A DNA stretch of 64,000 bases from Mucilaginibacter sabulilitoris (GCF_034262375.1 NZ_CP139558.1:1178001-1242000); one strand, 5' to 3'; shown: positions 33,827 to 42,137, numbered from the stretch's first letter. A program made the numbers and translations. The notes: generated by a model not told the origin, from the sequence alone.

Positions 33827-35449
33827 ATGAGTTTTCAAGACCAGATCAGTTCGATATTTGTGGAGGAAAGCCAGATACCGGCCGAATTCCAAATAGAAGA
33901 AGTGCACCAGCGGGAATACCTTTGCAACGGCGAAATGAAACAGTGGATTGGGCCGGTAAGCGAAGTTTATTCACCTGTTTGTTTTCCTACAACCGACGGA
34001 TTTGTACGTAAGTTAATAGGTACATATCCCATTTGTACCGAAGTAGAGGCTAACGATGCCCTTGAGGCTGCCATAGCTGCTTATGATAATGGCCGCGGCG
34101 AATGGCCCACCATGAGCGTTGACGGCCGCATCAAATGTATGGAGCGCTTTATTTACAAAATGATTGAGCAACGCACGCTGGTGGTAAAGCTGCTGATGTG
34201 GGAGATTGGAAAATCATACGGCGATTCGGCCAAGGAGTTTGACCGCACCATTGAATACATCAACGCTACTATTGATGCTTTGAAGGCGCTTGACCGTAAG
34301 TCGTCGCGGTTTGAGATGGCCGAGGGCTTAATTGCCCAGATCCGCCGCTCGCCGCTGGGGGTGGTATTGTGTATGGGGCCGTTTAACTATCCGCTTAATG
34401 AAACCTTTACTACCCTTATACCCGCCCTCATTATGGGCAATACCATTTTATTTAAACCACCTAAGCATGGTACGCTATTGCATTATCCGCTGTTAAGGGC
34501 TTTCCAGGAGTCGTTTCCTAAAGGCGTGGTTAATACGGTGTACGGCCGTGGAGCTGTGGTTACCCCGGGTTTAATGCAAACAGGCAAAATTAATGTGCTT
34601 GCCTTTATTGGCTCAAGTAAGGTGGCCAATGATCTGAAGAAACGTCATCCTAAAATAAACCGTTTACGGGCGGTACTTAGTCTTGATGCCAAAAACGCGG
34701 CTATTGTAACAAAAAATGCCGACCTGCATTTGGCTGTTAGTGAGTGTGTTTTAGGCGCACTATCATTTAACGGACAACGTTGTACAGCTATTAAAGTGAT
34801 TTTTGTACATAAGGATGTTGCTGATGAGTTTTTGAAATTGCTAAGTGAGGAAGTATCGAAACTTAAATTTGGTTTGCCATGGGATAGAGATGTAAAACTT
34901 ACCCCACTACCAGAGGCAAATAAAACCGACTATTTAACGGACATTGTTAATGACGCGATTGCCAACGGTGCAAAAGTTATCAACGAAAATGGAGGCGAAA
35001 CACTTGCCTCGTTCTTTTACCCGGCTATTGTTTATCCTGTAAATGAAAAAATGAAGCTTTACCGTGAGGAGCAGTTTGGCCCGGTGATACCGGTAATCCC
35101 TTTTGAATCGATAGAAGAGCCGATTGATTATCAGATAGATTCACCGCACGGTATGCAGGTGAGTATATTCAGTAATGATGCCAGTGAAATATCGTCGTTG
35201 ATAGATCCGTTTGTAAATCTGGTAAGCAGGGTAAATATCAATAGCCAGTGCCAGCGCGGGCCCGATGTATTTCCGTTTACGGGCCGTAAGGATAGCGCTG
35301 AAGGTACACTTTCTGTATATGATGCGTTAAGGGCTTTCTCTATCCGCTCATTAGTGGCTACAAAGATGAACGATACCAATAAGCATATCATCAATGAGAT
35401 TGTAAATGGAAATGATTCTAATTTCCTGAGTACTAAGTTTATACTTTAA
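33827..35449 (+). CDS. gapN: GapN-like NADP-dependent aldehyde dehydrogenase, with altered active-site motif
   Basis: A 540-residue aldehyde dehydrogenase. The nucleophile Cys319 lies in FNGQRCTAIK, the form found in non-phosphorylating NADP glyceraldehyde-3-phosphate dehydrogenases. MGPFNYPLNE and NTILFKPPKHG form the cofactor and substrate site. In most ALDHs a catalytic Glu sits in ELGGK, 34 residues before the Cys; here that position is Ser285 in LSLDAKN, with Asp287 close by. GapN would oxidise glyceraldehyde-3-phosphate to 3-phosphoglycerate and make NADPH, complementing the pentose-phosphate locus. The altered motif makes the exact substrate less sure. Confidence 0.75.
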   Translation: MSFQDQISSIFVEESQIPAEFQIEEVHQREYLCNGEMKQWIGPVSEVYSPVCFPTTDGFVRKLIGTYPICTEVEANDALEAAIAAYDNGRGEWPTMSVDGRIKCMERFIYKMIEQRTLVVKLLMWEIGKSYGDSAKEFDRTIEYINATIDALKALDRKSSRFEMAEGLIAQIRRSPLGVVLCMGPFNYPLNETFTTLIPALIMGNTILFKPPKHGTLLHYPLLRAFQESFPKGVVNTVYGRGAVVTPGLMQTGKINVLAFIGSSKVANDLKKRHPKINRLRAVLSLDAKNAAIVTKNADLHLAVSECVLGALSFNGQRCTAIKVIFVHKDVADEFLKLLSEEVSKLKFGLPWDRDVKLTPLPEANKTDYLTDIVNDAIANGAKVINENGGETLASFFYPAIVYPVNEKMKLYREEQFGPVIPVIPFESIEEPIDYQIDSPHGMQVSIFSNDASEISSLIDPFVNLVSRVNINSQCQRGPDVFPFTGRKDSAEGTLSVYDALRAFSIRSLVATKMNDTNKHIINEIVNGNDSNFLSTKFIL

Positions 35450-35467
35450 ACGGGATTTATCATTTGC

Positions 35468-35503
35468 AAGAGGCGACGTATCATTATATGTCGCCTCTTT
35501 TTG
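35468..35503 (+). terminator. Terminator after the gapN-like gene
   Basis: AAGAGGCGAC (35468-35477) pairs perfectly with GTCGCCTCTT (35490-35499), followed by a run of T. This is a strong intrinsic terminator. Confidence 0.85.
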
Positions 35504-35569
35504 CGCTGTATTTTTTGTGATTATTGGTAAATAGTTAAAGATGATATGATTAACATTCTATATAAAAAA

Positions 35570-35588
35570 AATCTATATCGTATAGATT
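35570..35588. promoter_or_regulatory. Palindrome AATCTATA-N3-TATAGATT upstream of ahpC
   Basis: A perfect 8-base inverted repeat with a 3-base spacer lies just upstream of the ahpC promoter. A peroxide-responsive regulator would be expected at such a place. The sequence is not a clear OxyR or PerR box, so the regulator is left unassigned. Confidence 0.5.
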
Positions 35589-35595
35589 TATAGTA

Positions 35596-35626
35596 TTAGA
35601 AGGCGTGATTAAAAAACTTATATTTG
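35596..35626 (+). promoter_or_regulatory. Candidate ahpC promoter
   Basis: TATATTTG at 35619-35626 fits the -7 consensus TAnnTTTG. TTAG at 35596-35599 lies 19 bases upstream as a weak -33. The ahpC start codon is at 35652. Confidence 0.45.
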
Positions 35627-35651
35627 CATAAATAATAAAAAAAGAGCTATT

Positions 35652-36197
35652 ATGTTAACGATAGGACAAAAATTCCCTCAATTTTCTAAAACTGCTGTAA
35701 CAAATCTTGAAAAAGGTAAAGAGTTTGAAACATTAACTTCTGAGTACCTGGTAAATGACGATAATGTTTGGACAGTAATGTTCTGGTGGCCAAAGGATTT
35801 CACTTTTGTTTGCCCAACTGAAATTGCTGAGTTCAACAAAAGCTATGGCGAGTTCCGTGACCGCGAAACCCGTTTAATTGGTGCTTCTACCGATTCGGAA
35901 TTTGTACACTTGGCTTGGAGAAATAACCACGATGACCTGCGCGATCTTAAATTCCCTATGCTTGCCGATACTTCAAAATCATTGGCGGAAGATCTGGGTA
36001 TATTAGAGCCAACTGAAAAAATTGCTTACCGTGCTACTTTTATCATTGATCCTACCGGCATTATCCGTTGGGTATCAGTTAACGACCTGAGTGTTGGCCG
36101 TAACGTTAAAGAAGTTTTACGTGTACTTGATGGTTTACAAACTGATGAGCTTTGCCCATGCAACTGGGAGAAAGGTCAGGAAACCCTTACCGTTTAA
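35652..36197 (+). CDS. ahpC: Peroxiredoxin AhpC, mycobacterial type
   Basis: A 181-residue thiol peroxidase reducing hydrogen peroxide and organic hydroperoxides. The peroxidatic Cys54 lies in FWWPKDFTFVCPTEIAEF. Two further cysteines near the C-terminus, Cys168 and Cys170 in LCPCNW, match the arrangement of Mycobacterium tuberculosis AhpC (CACNW), which is reduced by AhpD rather than AhpF. Consistent with that, an AhpD-like gene follows 156 bases downstream. A palindrome and promoter candidate lie upstream, and a hairpin follows the stop. Confidence 0.92.
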   Translation: MLTIGQKFPQFSKTAVTNLEKGKEFETLTSEYLVNDDNVWTVMFWWPKDFTFVCPTEIAEFNKSYGEFRDRETRLIGASTDSEFVHLAWRNNHDDLRDLKFPMLADTSKSLAEDLGILEPTEKIAYRATFIIDPTGIIRWVSVNDLSVGRNVKEVLRVLDGLQTDELCPCNWEKGQETLTV

Positions 36198-36218
36198 TAC
36201 CCCTGTTAGTCCCATATT

Positions 36219-36252
36219 CCCCGTACATTTTGATTTTGTGCGGGGATTTTTT
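36219..36252 (+). terminator. Hairpin after ahpC
   Basis: CCCCGTAC (36219-36226) pairs with GTGCGGGG (36238-36245) with one G-T pair, followed by ATTTTTTAT. This would end the ahpC transcript before the AhpD-like gene, so the two partners may be separately transcribed or the terminator may be leaky. Confidence 0.7.
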
Positions 36253-36266
36253 ATACACTTTTATAA

Positions 36267-36344
36267 GCTGAAAGCTTAGGGCATAAAGCCGAACGCTATT
36301 TTAATCACACTTTGCCTTAAGCCTTAGGCTTTCGGCTTTAAGCA
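36267..36344. repeat. Imperfect inverted repeat between ahpC and the AhpD-like gene
   Basis: GCTGAAAGCTTAGGGC on the left is mirrored by GCCTTAGGCTTTCGGC on the right, with interruptions. The arms also contain smaller mirrored words. It looks like another dispersed intergenic palindrome without coding capacity. Confidence 0.5.
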
Positions 36345-36353
36345 CAAAAATAC

Positions 36354-36938
36354 ATGAACGAAAGTACCGAAGTAATCCAGGAAATACTGCAAAGTATTGG
36401 ATTAGATAAGGAATACAGAACCGAAGCCCTCGCCTTGCTTGAAAAAGGCGAATCGCGCTACCTGCGCGACCTGAAACTGAATTTTACCAGCACATTTACC
36501 TCTGCCCATTTAACAGCTAAAGAATGTGCTTTATTGGGTTTAAGCACAGCTGTAAACAACAACAATAACCCCCTTACTGTATTTTTTACAAAGTATGCAG
36601 AAGAGCAGGGCGCAGATGCTGGTGAGATAGCCGAGGCTGTGGGATGTGCTTCTTTATTGGCATCCAACAATGTTTTCTATAGGTTCAGGCATTTTACCCA
36701 AAAGGAAAAATATACGCAGATACCCGCCCGCATCCGTATGCAACTGATGATGAAACCGGTTACTGGAAAAGAATTTTTTGAATTAATGAGCCTGGCTATT
36801 TCTGCAGTAAATGGTTGCGAAATGTGTGTTAACGCGCACGAAGACTCACTGATAAAATTGGGAACTACAGAGGAACGTATTTTTGATGCAGTACGTATTG
36901 CATCACTGATAACTTCTACCGGGAAGATCGTTTTTTAA
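36354..36938 (+). CDS. ahpD: AhpD-like alkylhydroperoxidase (carboxymuconolactone decarboxylase family)
   Basis: A 194-residue all-helical protein with the redox motif Cys155-x-x-Cys158 and His162 in GCEMCVNAHED, the AhpD signature. In mycobacteria AhpD receives electrons from a lipoamide system and reduces AhpC. Neighbourhood with a mycobacterial-type AhpC supports the same partnership here. Length is close to that of AhpD (about 175). It lies beyond a hairpin and a repeat from ahpC and is followed by a strong terminator. Confidence 0.87.
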   Translation: MNESTEVIQEILQSIGLDKEYRTEALALLEKGESRYLRDLKLNFTSTFTSAHLTAKECALLGLSTAVNNNNNPLTVFFTKYAEEQGADAGEIAEAVGCASLLASNNVFYRFRHFTQKEKYTQIPARIRMQLMMKPVTGKEFFELMSLAISAVNGCEMCVNAHEDSLIKLGTTEERIFDAVRIASLITSTGKIVF

Positions 36939-36962
36939 TCTATCTGACGAAAATTCTGTAAA

Positions 36963-36998
36963 AAAAAGACATGAAGTTCACAATTTTCATGTCTTTTT
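36963..36998 (+). terminator. Terminator after the AhpD-like gene
   Basis: AAAAAGACATGAA (36963-36975) pairs perfectly with TTCATGTCTTTTT (36986-36998), 13 pairs with a 10-base loop. The A and T runs on both sides make it usable from either strand. Confidence 0.88.
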
Positions 36999-37159
36999 CA
37001 CAAATTGTAGTTTATTGCCGAATTAATTTGTGTTTCTTAATTAAAAACTTCTAAATTTATACCTAAGATTAAACGGCTCCGGCTCTGCAATAATTTTTAT
37101 TGTAAGCATCAAAGCCCCGGGGTCAGTACTTAAATTTTAATTGTTAATTTTTTTTGGGG

Positions 37160-37191
37160 AAAGCCGTTCCAGGTAATAGTGGAACGGCTTT
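37160..37191 (-). terminator. Terminator of the efflux operon
   Basis: AAAGCCGTTCCA (37160-37171) pairs perfectly with TGGAACGGCTTT (37180-37191). It lies 9 bases beyond the stop of the minus-strand MFS gene, the last of the operon. The T run read from the minus strand is short, so it could also serve plus-strand read-through. Confidence 0.75.
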
Positions 37192-37200
37192 TATCATTTA

Positions 37201-38748
37201 TTAGTGAGCGTCTACAGGCATTTTAACCGCCTTTTTAAAAGGCTGCAGGTACAGTAACGGAATAGAAAATAACATTACCAAACCAGATATCCAGTAGGCG
37301 TCGTCGTAGGTTAGCAGAAGCACTTGTTTGGTAACAGCGCCTTCTATAGCTCCGTAAGCCATGCGGGTGGCATCTATTAAAGAGTGACCTTTAGCCATAA
37401 ACCCGTGCATATAGGTATTAAATCGATCAACAAAAGCGGGGTTTGTAGCCGTAACGTTAGTTAAGAGGTTGTTACGGTGTACGCCTTGTCTAATGTGGAT
37501 AATGGTAGTAAGAGTGGCTATGCCAAATGAACCGCCCAGTTGGCGCATCATGTTGTTCAGACCTGTTCCTTGTCCAACTTCCGGGCCTTTCAGGTCGGCT
37601 ATGGCCAGTGTAGTTAAAGGCACAAATAAAAGCGCCATACCAACACCACGTATTACAAGGGGCAGGAAGAAATCGCCTGTACCTACTGCCAGGGTCGAAT
37701 TGCTGAGCATGGTAGTAAATACAAAGAACAGGAACATACCCGCGGTGGCCATAAACTGGGCCGGAATACCCTTGTTTAACATTTTACCTATAAAAGGCAT
37801 CATCACAATGGTACAAAGCCCGCCCGGAAACAGGATCTCGCCCGTTTGCTGGGCTGTAAACCCGAGCAGGTTCTGGCAAAATACCGGGAATACAAACACT
37901 GATCCGTACAGCCCGAACCCGAGTATAAATGAGGTGAACATACCTACCGCAAAACTGCGGTGCCGCATAATGGCAAAGTTAACTACCGGGTAGTCGATGC
38001 TCATTTCGCGCCATAGAAATAATACAAATCCTAATATAGCTGTTATAGTGAGCACTGTAATGTAGGTAGTTGCAAACCAGTCTTCCGTTTCGCCTTTTTC
38101 AAGTATAGTTTGTAAACTTCCAACCGAAATAGCGAGCAGCAGTATGCCCCACCAGTCAACGGGTTTTCCTTTTTCATCCTTGGGGGTTTCGCGTACAAAG
38201 GTGTAGGCAAAAAACGCCGCCAGGGCACCTACCGGAATATTTACATAAAATATCCATCTCCAGGAAGAGTGGTCGGTAATATATCCACCGATGGTAGGCC
38301 CAACTGTAGGTCCAACTACCGCACCTAAACCAAATAATGCGGTTGCCGTACCTATCTGCTCACGCGGCCATGTCTCTATCAAGATAGCCTGCGAGGTAGA
38401 TATTAAGCCACCGCCTGCTATACCTTGTATTATCCTGAACAATACCAGCTCACCAAGGCCGGTAGCGTTACCGCACAAAAATGAGGCGATGGTAAATACT
38501 ATGATGGATGTTATAAAGTAATTTTTACGCCCGAAACGACTTCCCAACCAACCAGACATAGGAAGCACAATTACGTTGGCCACAGCGTAGCCCGTCACCA
38601 CCCAGGCCACATCTTCCAGTGTAGCGCCAAGATTACCCTGTATATTGGGCAGGGATACGTTCACAATGGTAGTATCAATAAGCTCCAGTAACGAGGCTAT
38701 GATAACCGTGATAGTGATGATCCATTTTTTAAAGCCTGTTTCAGCCAT
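37201..38748 (-). CDS. DHA2-family MFS drug efflux transporter (EmrB-like)
   Basis: A 515-residue inner-membrane proton antiporter with about 14 membrane segments. LLELIDTTIVNVSLPNIQGNLGATLEDVAWVVTGYA is the typical first segment of the DHA2 group; the LGSRFGRK loop (motif A), RIIQGIAGGG (motif B) and GLGAVVGPTVGPTIGGYI (motif C, antiporters) follow. It works with the HlyD-like and TolC-like proteins encoded just upstream to export drugs or bile-like compounds across both membranes. It is last in the operon; a 75-base heptamer-repeat stretch precedes its start. Confidence 0.93.
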   Translation of the reverse strand: MAETGFKKWIITITVIIASLLELIDTTIVNVSLPNIQGNLGATLEDVAWVVTGYAVANVIVLPMSGWLGSRFGRKNYFITSIIVFTIASFLCGNATGLGELVLFRIIQGIAGGGLISTSQAILIETWPREQIGTATALFGLGAVVGPTVGPTIGGYITDHSSWRWIFYVNIPVGALAAFFAYTFVRETPKDEKGKPVDWWGILLLAISVGSLQTILEKGETEDWFATTYITVLTITAILGFVLFLWREMSIDYPVVNFAIMRHRSFAVGMFTSFILGFGLYGSVFVFPVFCQNLLGFTAQQTGEILFPGGLCTIVMMPFIGKMLNKGIPAQFMATAGMFLFFVFTTMLSNSTLAVGTGDFFLPLVIRGVGMALLFVPLTTLAIADLKGPEVGQGTGLNNMMRQLGGSFGIATLTTIIHIRQGVHRNNLLTNVTATNPAFVDRFNTYMHGFMAKGHSLIDATRMAYGAIEGAVTKQVLLLTYDDAYWISGLVMLFSIPLLYLQPFKKAVKMPVDAH

Positions 38749-38760
38749 AATATATTAAAT

Positions 38761-38823
38761 TCTAAAATTCTAAATCCTAAACTCTAAATCCGAAATCGAA
38801 AATCCGAATTCACAAATCAGGGA
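38761..38823. repeat. Degenerate heptamer array between the efflux genes
   Basis: Nine consecutive 7-base units can be read without a gap: TCTAAAA, TTCTAAA, TCCTAAA, CTCTAAA, TCCGAAA, TCGAAAA, TCCGAAT, TCACAAA, TCAGGGA. The period is strict although the units vary. It fills nearly all of the 75-base gap between the HlyD-like and MFS genes, which must be transcribed through. It reads as a short telomere-like microsatellite. Confidence 0.7.
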
Positions 38824-39876
38824 TTATCCTTTAATTACAGAAACATTTACGCTCATTCCCGGGCGTAATTTATCCATCACTTCTTTGCTGGCGGTTATTT
38901 TTATTTTAACCGGCACACGCTGTACAACCTTTACAAAGTTTCCGGTTGCATTATCTGGTGGCAGTAAGGAAAACTTAGCACCCGTAGCTGGCGAAAAGTT
39001 ATAAACAACGCCTTCAAGTTTCAGATCAGGATAAGCATCAACTTGAATTTCCACTTTCTGACCGCTTTTCATATCATTCAGCTGTGTTTCTTTAAAGTTA
39101 GCGGTTATATACAAACTGTTATCGTTAATGATAGAAAACAGTGTTTGTCCCGCCTGCACCAACTGACCCAACTGGATGCTTTTTTTAGAAACCAAACCAC
39201 CTGCAGGCGCTTTAATAGTTGTATACGTTAACTGTAATTTAGCAAAATCAATATCAACCTGCCTTTGTGATACGCCGGTATTGGTAACCTTTAACTGGCT
39301 GCGGGTTGTACCTATTTGTTCAACAGCGGCTTTGTACTGGTCCTGTGATGCTTTCAGGTTAGCTTTAGCTACATCCAGATCAGATTTAGCCTGGTCAAAT
39401 TGTTGTTGAGTTACCGAGCCATCTTTTACCAGGTTGGCATAACGTTCATAATCTTTCTGTACTTTATCTAAACGTGCAGCATTTGAAGCTACCTGTGCTC
39501 TGGCGCTTGCAGAATTTGCCTGGTTAGCAAAAATTTGTGACTGATTAACGTTGATACCGGCACTTGCACCTACTTGTGCCGCCTGTGCCTGCTCCAATTT
39601 AACCTTATAATCGCGGTCGTCAATTTTTACCAGAGGCTGGTTTGCATTTACGTGTGTGTTTTCTTCAAAGTAAATAGAGTCTACATAACCGCCAACGCGG
39701 GTAACAACCGGGCTTATATCGCCGTCTATCTGCGCGTCATCAGTATCAATATGTTTACTGAAATATATATACTCTTTAATCCCGAAAATAATACCGCCAA
39801 TCAGCAGTATACCCAATATGATTGGAATTACTTTATTCGGTTTCTTTTTATCCTGTGTTTCTTGTTCCTTTGCCAT
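38824..39876 (-). CDS. HlyD/EmrA-family periplasmic adaptor
   Basis: A 350-residue membrane fusion protein. A lysine-rich N-terminus is followed by one membrane segment (residues 16-35, VIPIILGILLIGGIIFGIKEY), then a split biotinyl-lipoyl-like domain (DAQIDGDISPVVTRVGGYVDSI ... IKAPAGGLVSKKSIQLGQLVQAGQ) around a long helical hairpin. The C-terminal beta-barrel ends in LRPGMSVNVSVIKG. It bridges the MFS pump and the outer-membrane channel. It is 22 bases after the TolC-like gene. Confidence 0.93.
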   Translation of the reverse strand: MAKEQETQDKKKPNKVIPIILGILLIGGIIFGIKEYIYFSKHIDTDDAQIDGDISPVVTRVGGYVDSIYFEENTHVNANQPLVKIDDRDYKVKLEQAQAAQVGASAGINVNQSQIFANQANSASARAQVASNAARLDKVQKDYERYANLVKDGSVTQQQFDQAKSDLDVAKANLKASQDQYKAAVEQIGTTRSQLKVTNTGVSQRQVDIDFAKLQLTYTTIKAPAGGLVSKKSIQLGQLVQAGQTLFSIINDNSLYITANFKETQLNDMKSGQKVEIQVDAYPDLKLEGVVYNFSPATGAKFSLLPPDNATGNFVKVVQRVPVKIKITASKEVMDKLRPGMSVNVSVIKG

Positions 39877-39898
39877 TTTATTGATTGGTTTAGTATTA

Positions 39899-41266
39899 TT
39901 ATTTGTTAATTTTTCCAGTTGATTTTAATAGGGTATAGTAAGCAAGTCCTGCATCGGCTTTAGCCAGTTCCAGGTTTATCTGTGCCTGGTAAAGCAGTGT
40001 TTCGGCATCGGCACGGTCTGTCGCTGATGCTATATTGCTTTTGTATTTAGATTCTAATATTTTGTTGTTTTCGCCAGCTTGCTCAATTGACGTTTGTAAA
40101 AGCTTAATCTTTTCAAGCGACATGGTATAACTTTGGTAGTTTTGGTTTACCTCGTCCCTTATGCGGTCAACAGAAATGCTTTTATTAATAACAGTTTGTT
40201 CTCGCTGTATTTTAGCTTCGGTGACCTTGTTTTTGTTAGTCCATAGTGAGCTAAAATTCCATGACAGGGTTAAGCCAACCGATAGGGGAGTGATAAACTG
40301 TCCGCTTTTAGGTATCGGGTTTGAGCTTACATCAACATAATATCCGGCGGCAGATGCGCCAAGAGTTGGTAATGAATTAGCTTTAATGGTTTTAACATTT
40401 GTTTCGGCCACTTTGGTGCGTAAATCAAACTGCTGTAACTCTGGTCTGCTGGCCATTGCTGTATCAAGATAATTGCTCAATGGGGCAACCATTCTGTCGG
40501 CTTCGGTTATTTGCGCGATGTTTAATTGTGTACCTTCTGGCAGGCCTAACAAAACGTTAAGGTTGTAATTGATGATACGGCGATTGGTTTCCAGATCGAT
40601 GCCGTTGAGCTCAATATTTGATCTTTGCAGCTGGAAACGCAATACATCATTTTTAGTCACCAAACCCTGTTCAAAAAACCGTTGAGCCTGTTTTATTTGG
40701 GCATCAGTGGTACTAAGATTTTGAGCAACTACCTTTTTGCTTTGCAGTACTTTATAAAGACCGTAATATGCACTTATAATGTCATAAGTGATCTGGTCTT
40801 TATCATTGGTAACATCCAAACGGGCAACCTGGGTAAGCAGGTCGGTTGATTCGCGAGCATATTTTAATTTATTGCCTGCAAAAATAGTTTGGTTTAAACT
40901 AAGTATACCCAGGTACGCATCGGCTCTTGCAGGTAAGTTAAAGCTTTCTTCTCCTAAGGCTAACCTGTTAGCCGGAATTTCAGCATGGTTATAACCATAG
41001 CTTACTTTGCCGGTTGGCAGTGCTTCGTCTTTGGCCTGCTTGTATTCAGAAATGGCCTGTTCAACTTTGGCCTGCGAAAGCTTTAAGGTCTTGCTGTTAT
41101 CAAGGCCCAGTTTTATAGCTTCATCCAGGGTAATGGTTCTGTCTTGTGCATTTGCGTTTTCGGCAAATAGTACACCTGCTATTACAAACGTAACCGCGTA
41201 GAGGCAGAAGTGGTGCACTGCTTTAAACAGTGTAAGGTGATGGGGTTTTTTATTTTGAGTTGTCAT
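39899..41266 (-). CDS. TolC-family outer-membrane efflux protein
   Basis: A 455-residue outer-membrane channel. An N-terminal signal peptide runs to about residue 40 (AENANAQ), and two tandem outer-membrane efflux repeats follow, each starting with LDEAIKLGLDNSKTLKLSQAKV-like helices, with the ALTLSWNFSSLW-type beta strand in the second half. It forms the exit duct for the pump encoded downstream. Its start codon lies within the end of the TetR gene (17-base overlap at 41250-41266), so translation is coupled to the regulator. Confidence 0.92.
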   Translation of the reverse strand: MTTQNKKPHHLTLFKAVHHFCLYAVTFVIAGVLFAENANAQDRTITLDEAIKLGLDNSKTLKLSQAKVEQAISEYKQAKDEALPTGKVSYGYNHAEIPANRLALGEESFNLPARADAYLGILSLNQTIFAGNKLKYARESTDLLTQVARLDVTNDKDQITYDIISAYYGLYKVLQSKKVVAQNLSTTDAQIKQAQRFFEQGLVTKNDVLRFQLQRSNIELNGIDLETNRRIINYNLNVLLGLPEGTQLNIAQITEADRMVAPLSNYLDTAMASRPELQQFDLRTKVAETNVKTIKANSLPTLGASAAGYYVDVSSNPIPKSGQFITPLSVGLTLSWNFSSLWTNKNKVTEAKIQREQTVINKSISVDRIRDEVNQNYQSYTMSLEKIKLLQTSIEQAGENNKILESKYKSNIASATDRADAETLLYQAQINLELAKADAGLAYYTLLKSTGKINK

Positions 41267-41897
41267 TTGCTTTAACTAAATATCCTTTTAAGAGACTTTT
41301 TAAATATTTCTTTATGCGGGGCTTGAATTGTTCTTCCAGTATTTTTTCGTCCTGTATGTCATATCCCAGCATGGTTTCTGACATGAAAGGGGTGTTAAGG
41401 ATGAAGTTTTTAGTGCCATAAAGTGTGGCCACTATTAACTGCAAATCTGCATCAGCATCAAACTCACCATTATCTATGCCTTCCTGCATTATCTTAAACA
41501 GTTCTGAAACATTTTTCATCAGAATGGTACGTATCTTTTCTGATAGTTCGGTACGACGGTTCATGCTCATTTCCTGGTATAATAGTTTCTGGAAACAATT
41601 ATTAATTACCACCCTGTCGCCATATACTTCAATATACGATTCGATTTTTTCCCACGAGGTCCTGTTTTCATCATTACCCAGGGTTTGTAATATGTTTTGG
41701 AAAGAAGTGATTTTTCTGTCGATAACGGCAAGAAATAAACCTTCTTTTGAACCGAAATAGTAATTGAGCATGGCCATATTCACCCCGGCTTCGCCCGAAA
41801 TCATGCGGGTTGAAGCGCCATCAAAACCCATCTCTGCGAAGATGCGCTCGGCAACATCCAGGATGTGGTCTTTTTTATCTATTTTATCTTTGTCCAT
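41250..41897 (-). CDS. TetR-family transcriptional repressor of the efflux operon
   Basis: A 215-residue regulator. The N-terminal helix-turn-helix is well preserved (ILDVAERIFAEMGFDGASTRMISGEAGVNMAMLNYYFGSKEGLF, residues 12-55). The C-terminal domain is variable, as expected for ligand binding. It heads the tetR-tolC-emrA-emrB operon with overlap or short gaps throughout, so it probably represses itself and the pump. Two palindromic sites sharing one half site lie right upstream (41916-41975). Confidence 0.92.
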   Translation of the reverse strand: MDKDKIDKKDHILDVAERIFAEMGFDGASTRMISGEAGVNMAMLNYYFGSKEGLFLAVIDRKITSFQNILQTLGNDENRTSWEKIESYIEVYGDRVVINNCFQKLLYQEMSMNRRTELSEKIRTILMKNVSELFKIMQEGIDNGEFDADADLQLIVATLYGTKNFILNTPFMSETMLGYDIQDEKILEEQFKPRIKKYLKSLLKGYLVKANDNSK

Positions 41898-41910
41898 TTT
41901 TTTAACGGCA

Positions 41911-41918
41911 CAAAATTA
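41911..41918 (-). promoter_or_regulatory. -7 element of the tetR-efflux operon
   Basis: Read on the minus strand the sequence is TAATTTTG, an exact match to TAnnTTTG, 13 bases upstream of the tetR start codon. It overlaps the first operator palindrome by three bases, which fits repression by blocking RNA polymerase. No good -33 element is seen. Confidence 0.5.
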
Positions 41919-41935
41919 ATCAAACGATTGATTAA
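41916..41935. promoter_or_regulatory. TetR operator candidate 1 (TTAATCAA-N4-TTGATTAA)
   Basis: A perfect 8-base inverted repeat with a 4-base spacer, immediately upstream of the tetR gene and overlapping its -7 element. The half site is shared with the second palindrome at 41960. Confidence 0.65.
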
Positions 41936-41959
41936 AAAGATAAGGTTGATGCTCAAAAG

Positions 41960-41975
41960 TTAATCAATTGATTAA
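41960..41975. promoter_or_regulatory. TetR operator candidate 2 (TTAATCAATTGATTAA)
   Basis: A perfect 16-base palindrome built of the same half site as 41916-41935 but without spacer. The centres are 42 bases apart, four helical turns, so two bound dimers would sit on one face of the DNA. Confidence 0.6.
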
Positions 41976-42124
41976 TGATTACTATTGAATGACAGAATTG
42001 TTTTTATTGTGACAATTTTTTTTGAGTTCTTTAAATAAATGTTTAAACTGTTATATTTTTCATAATATAATGTTGGTTCAGTGTTATATTATTGATACAA
42101 AAAATATAAATCTCCATCTTTCAA

Positions 42125-42132
42125 TATATTTG
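42125..42132 (+). promoter_or_regulatory. -7 element next to the PIG-L start codon
   Basis: TATATTTG fits TAnnTTTG exactly and ends 5 bases before the ATG at 42138. If real, transcription would begin at or almost at the start codon. No -33 element at the expected distance is evident. Confidence 0.35.
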
Positions 42133-42137
42133 TTGCT

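Noticed and set aside
38761..38823. CRISPR or integration-site repeats
   Set aside because: Seven-base degenerate units without spacers are a microsatellite, not a CRISPR array or att site.
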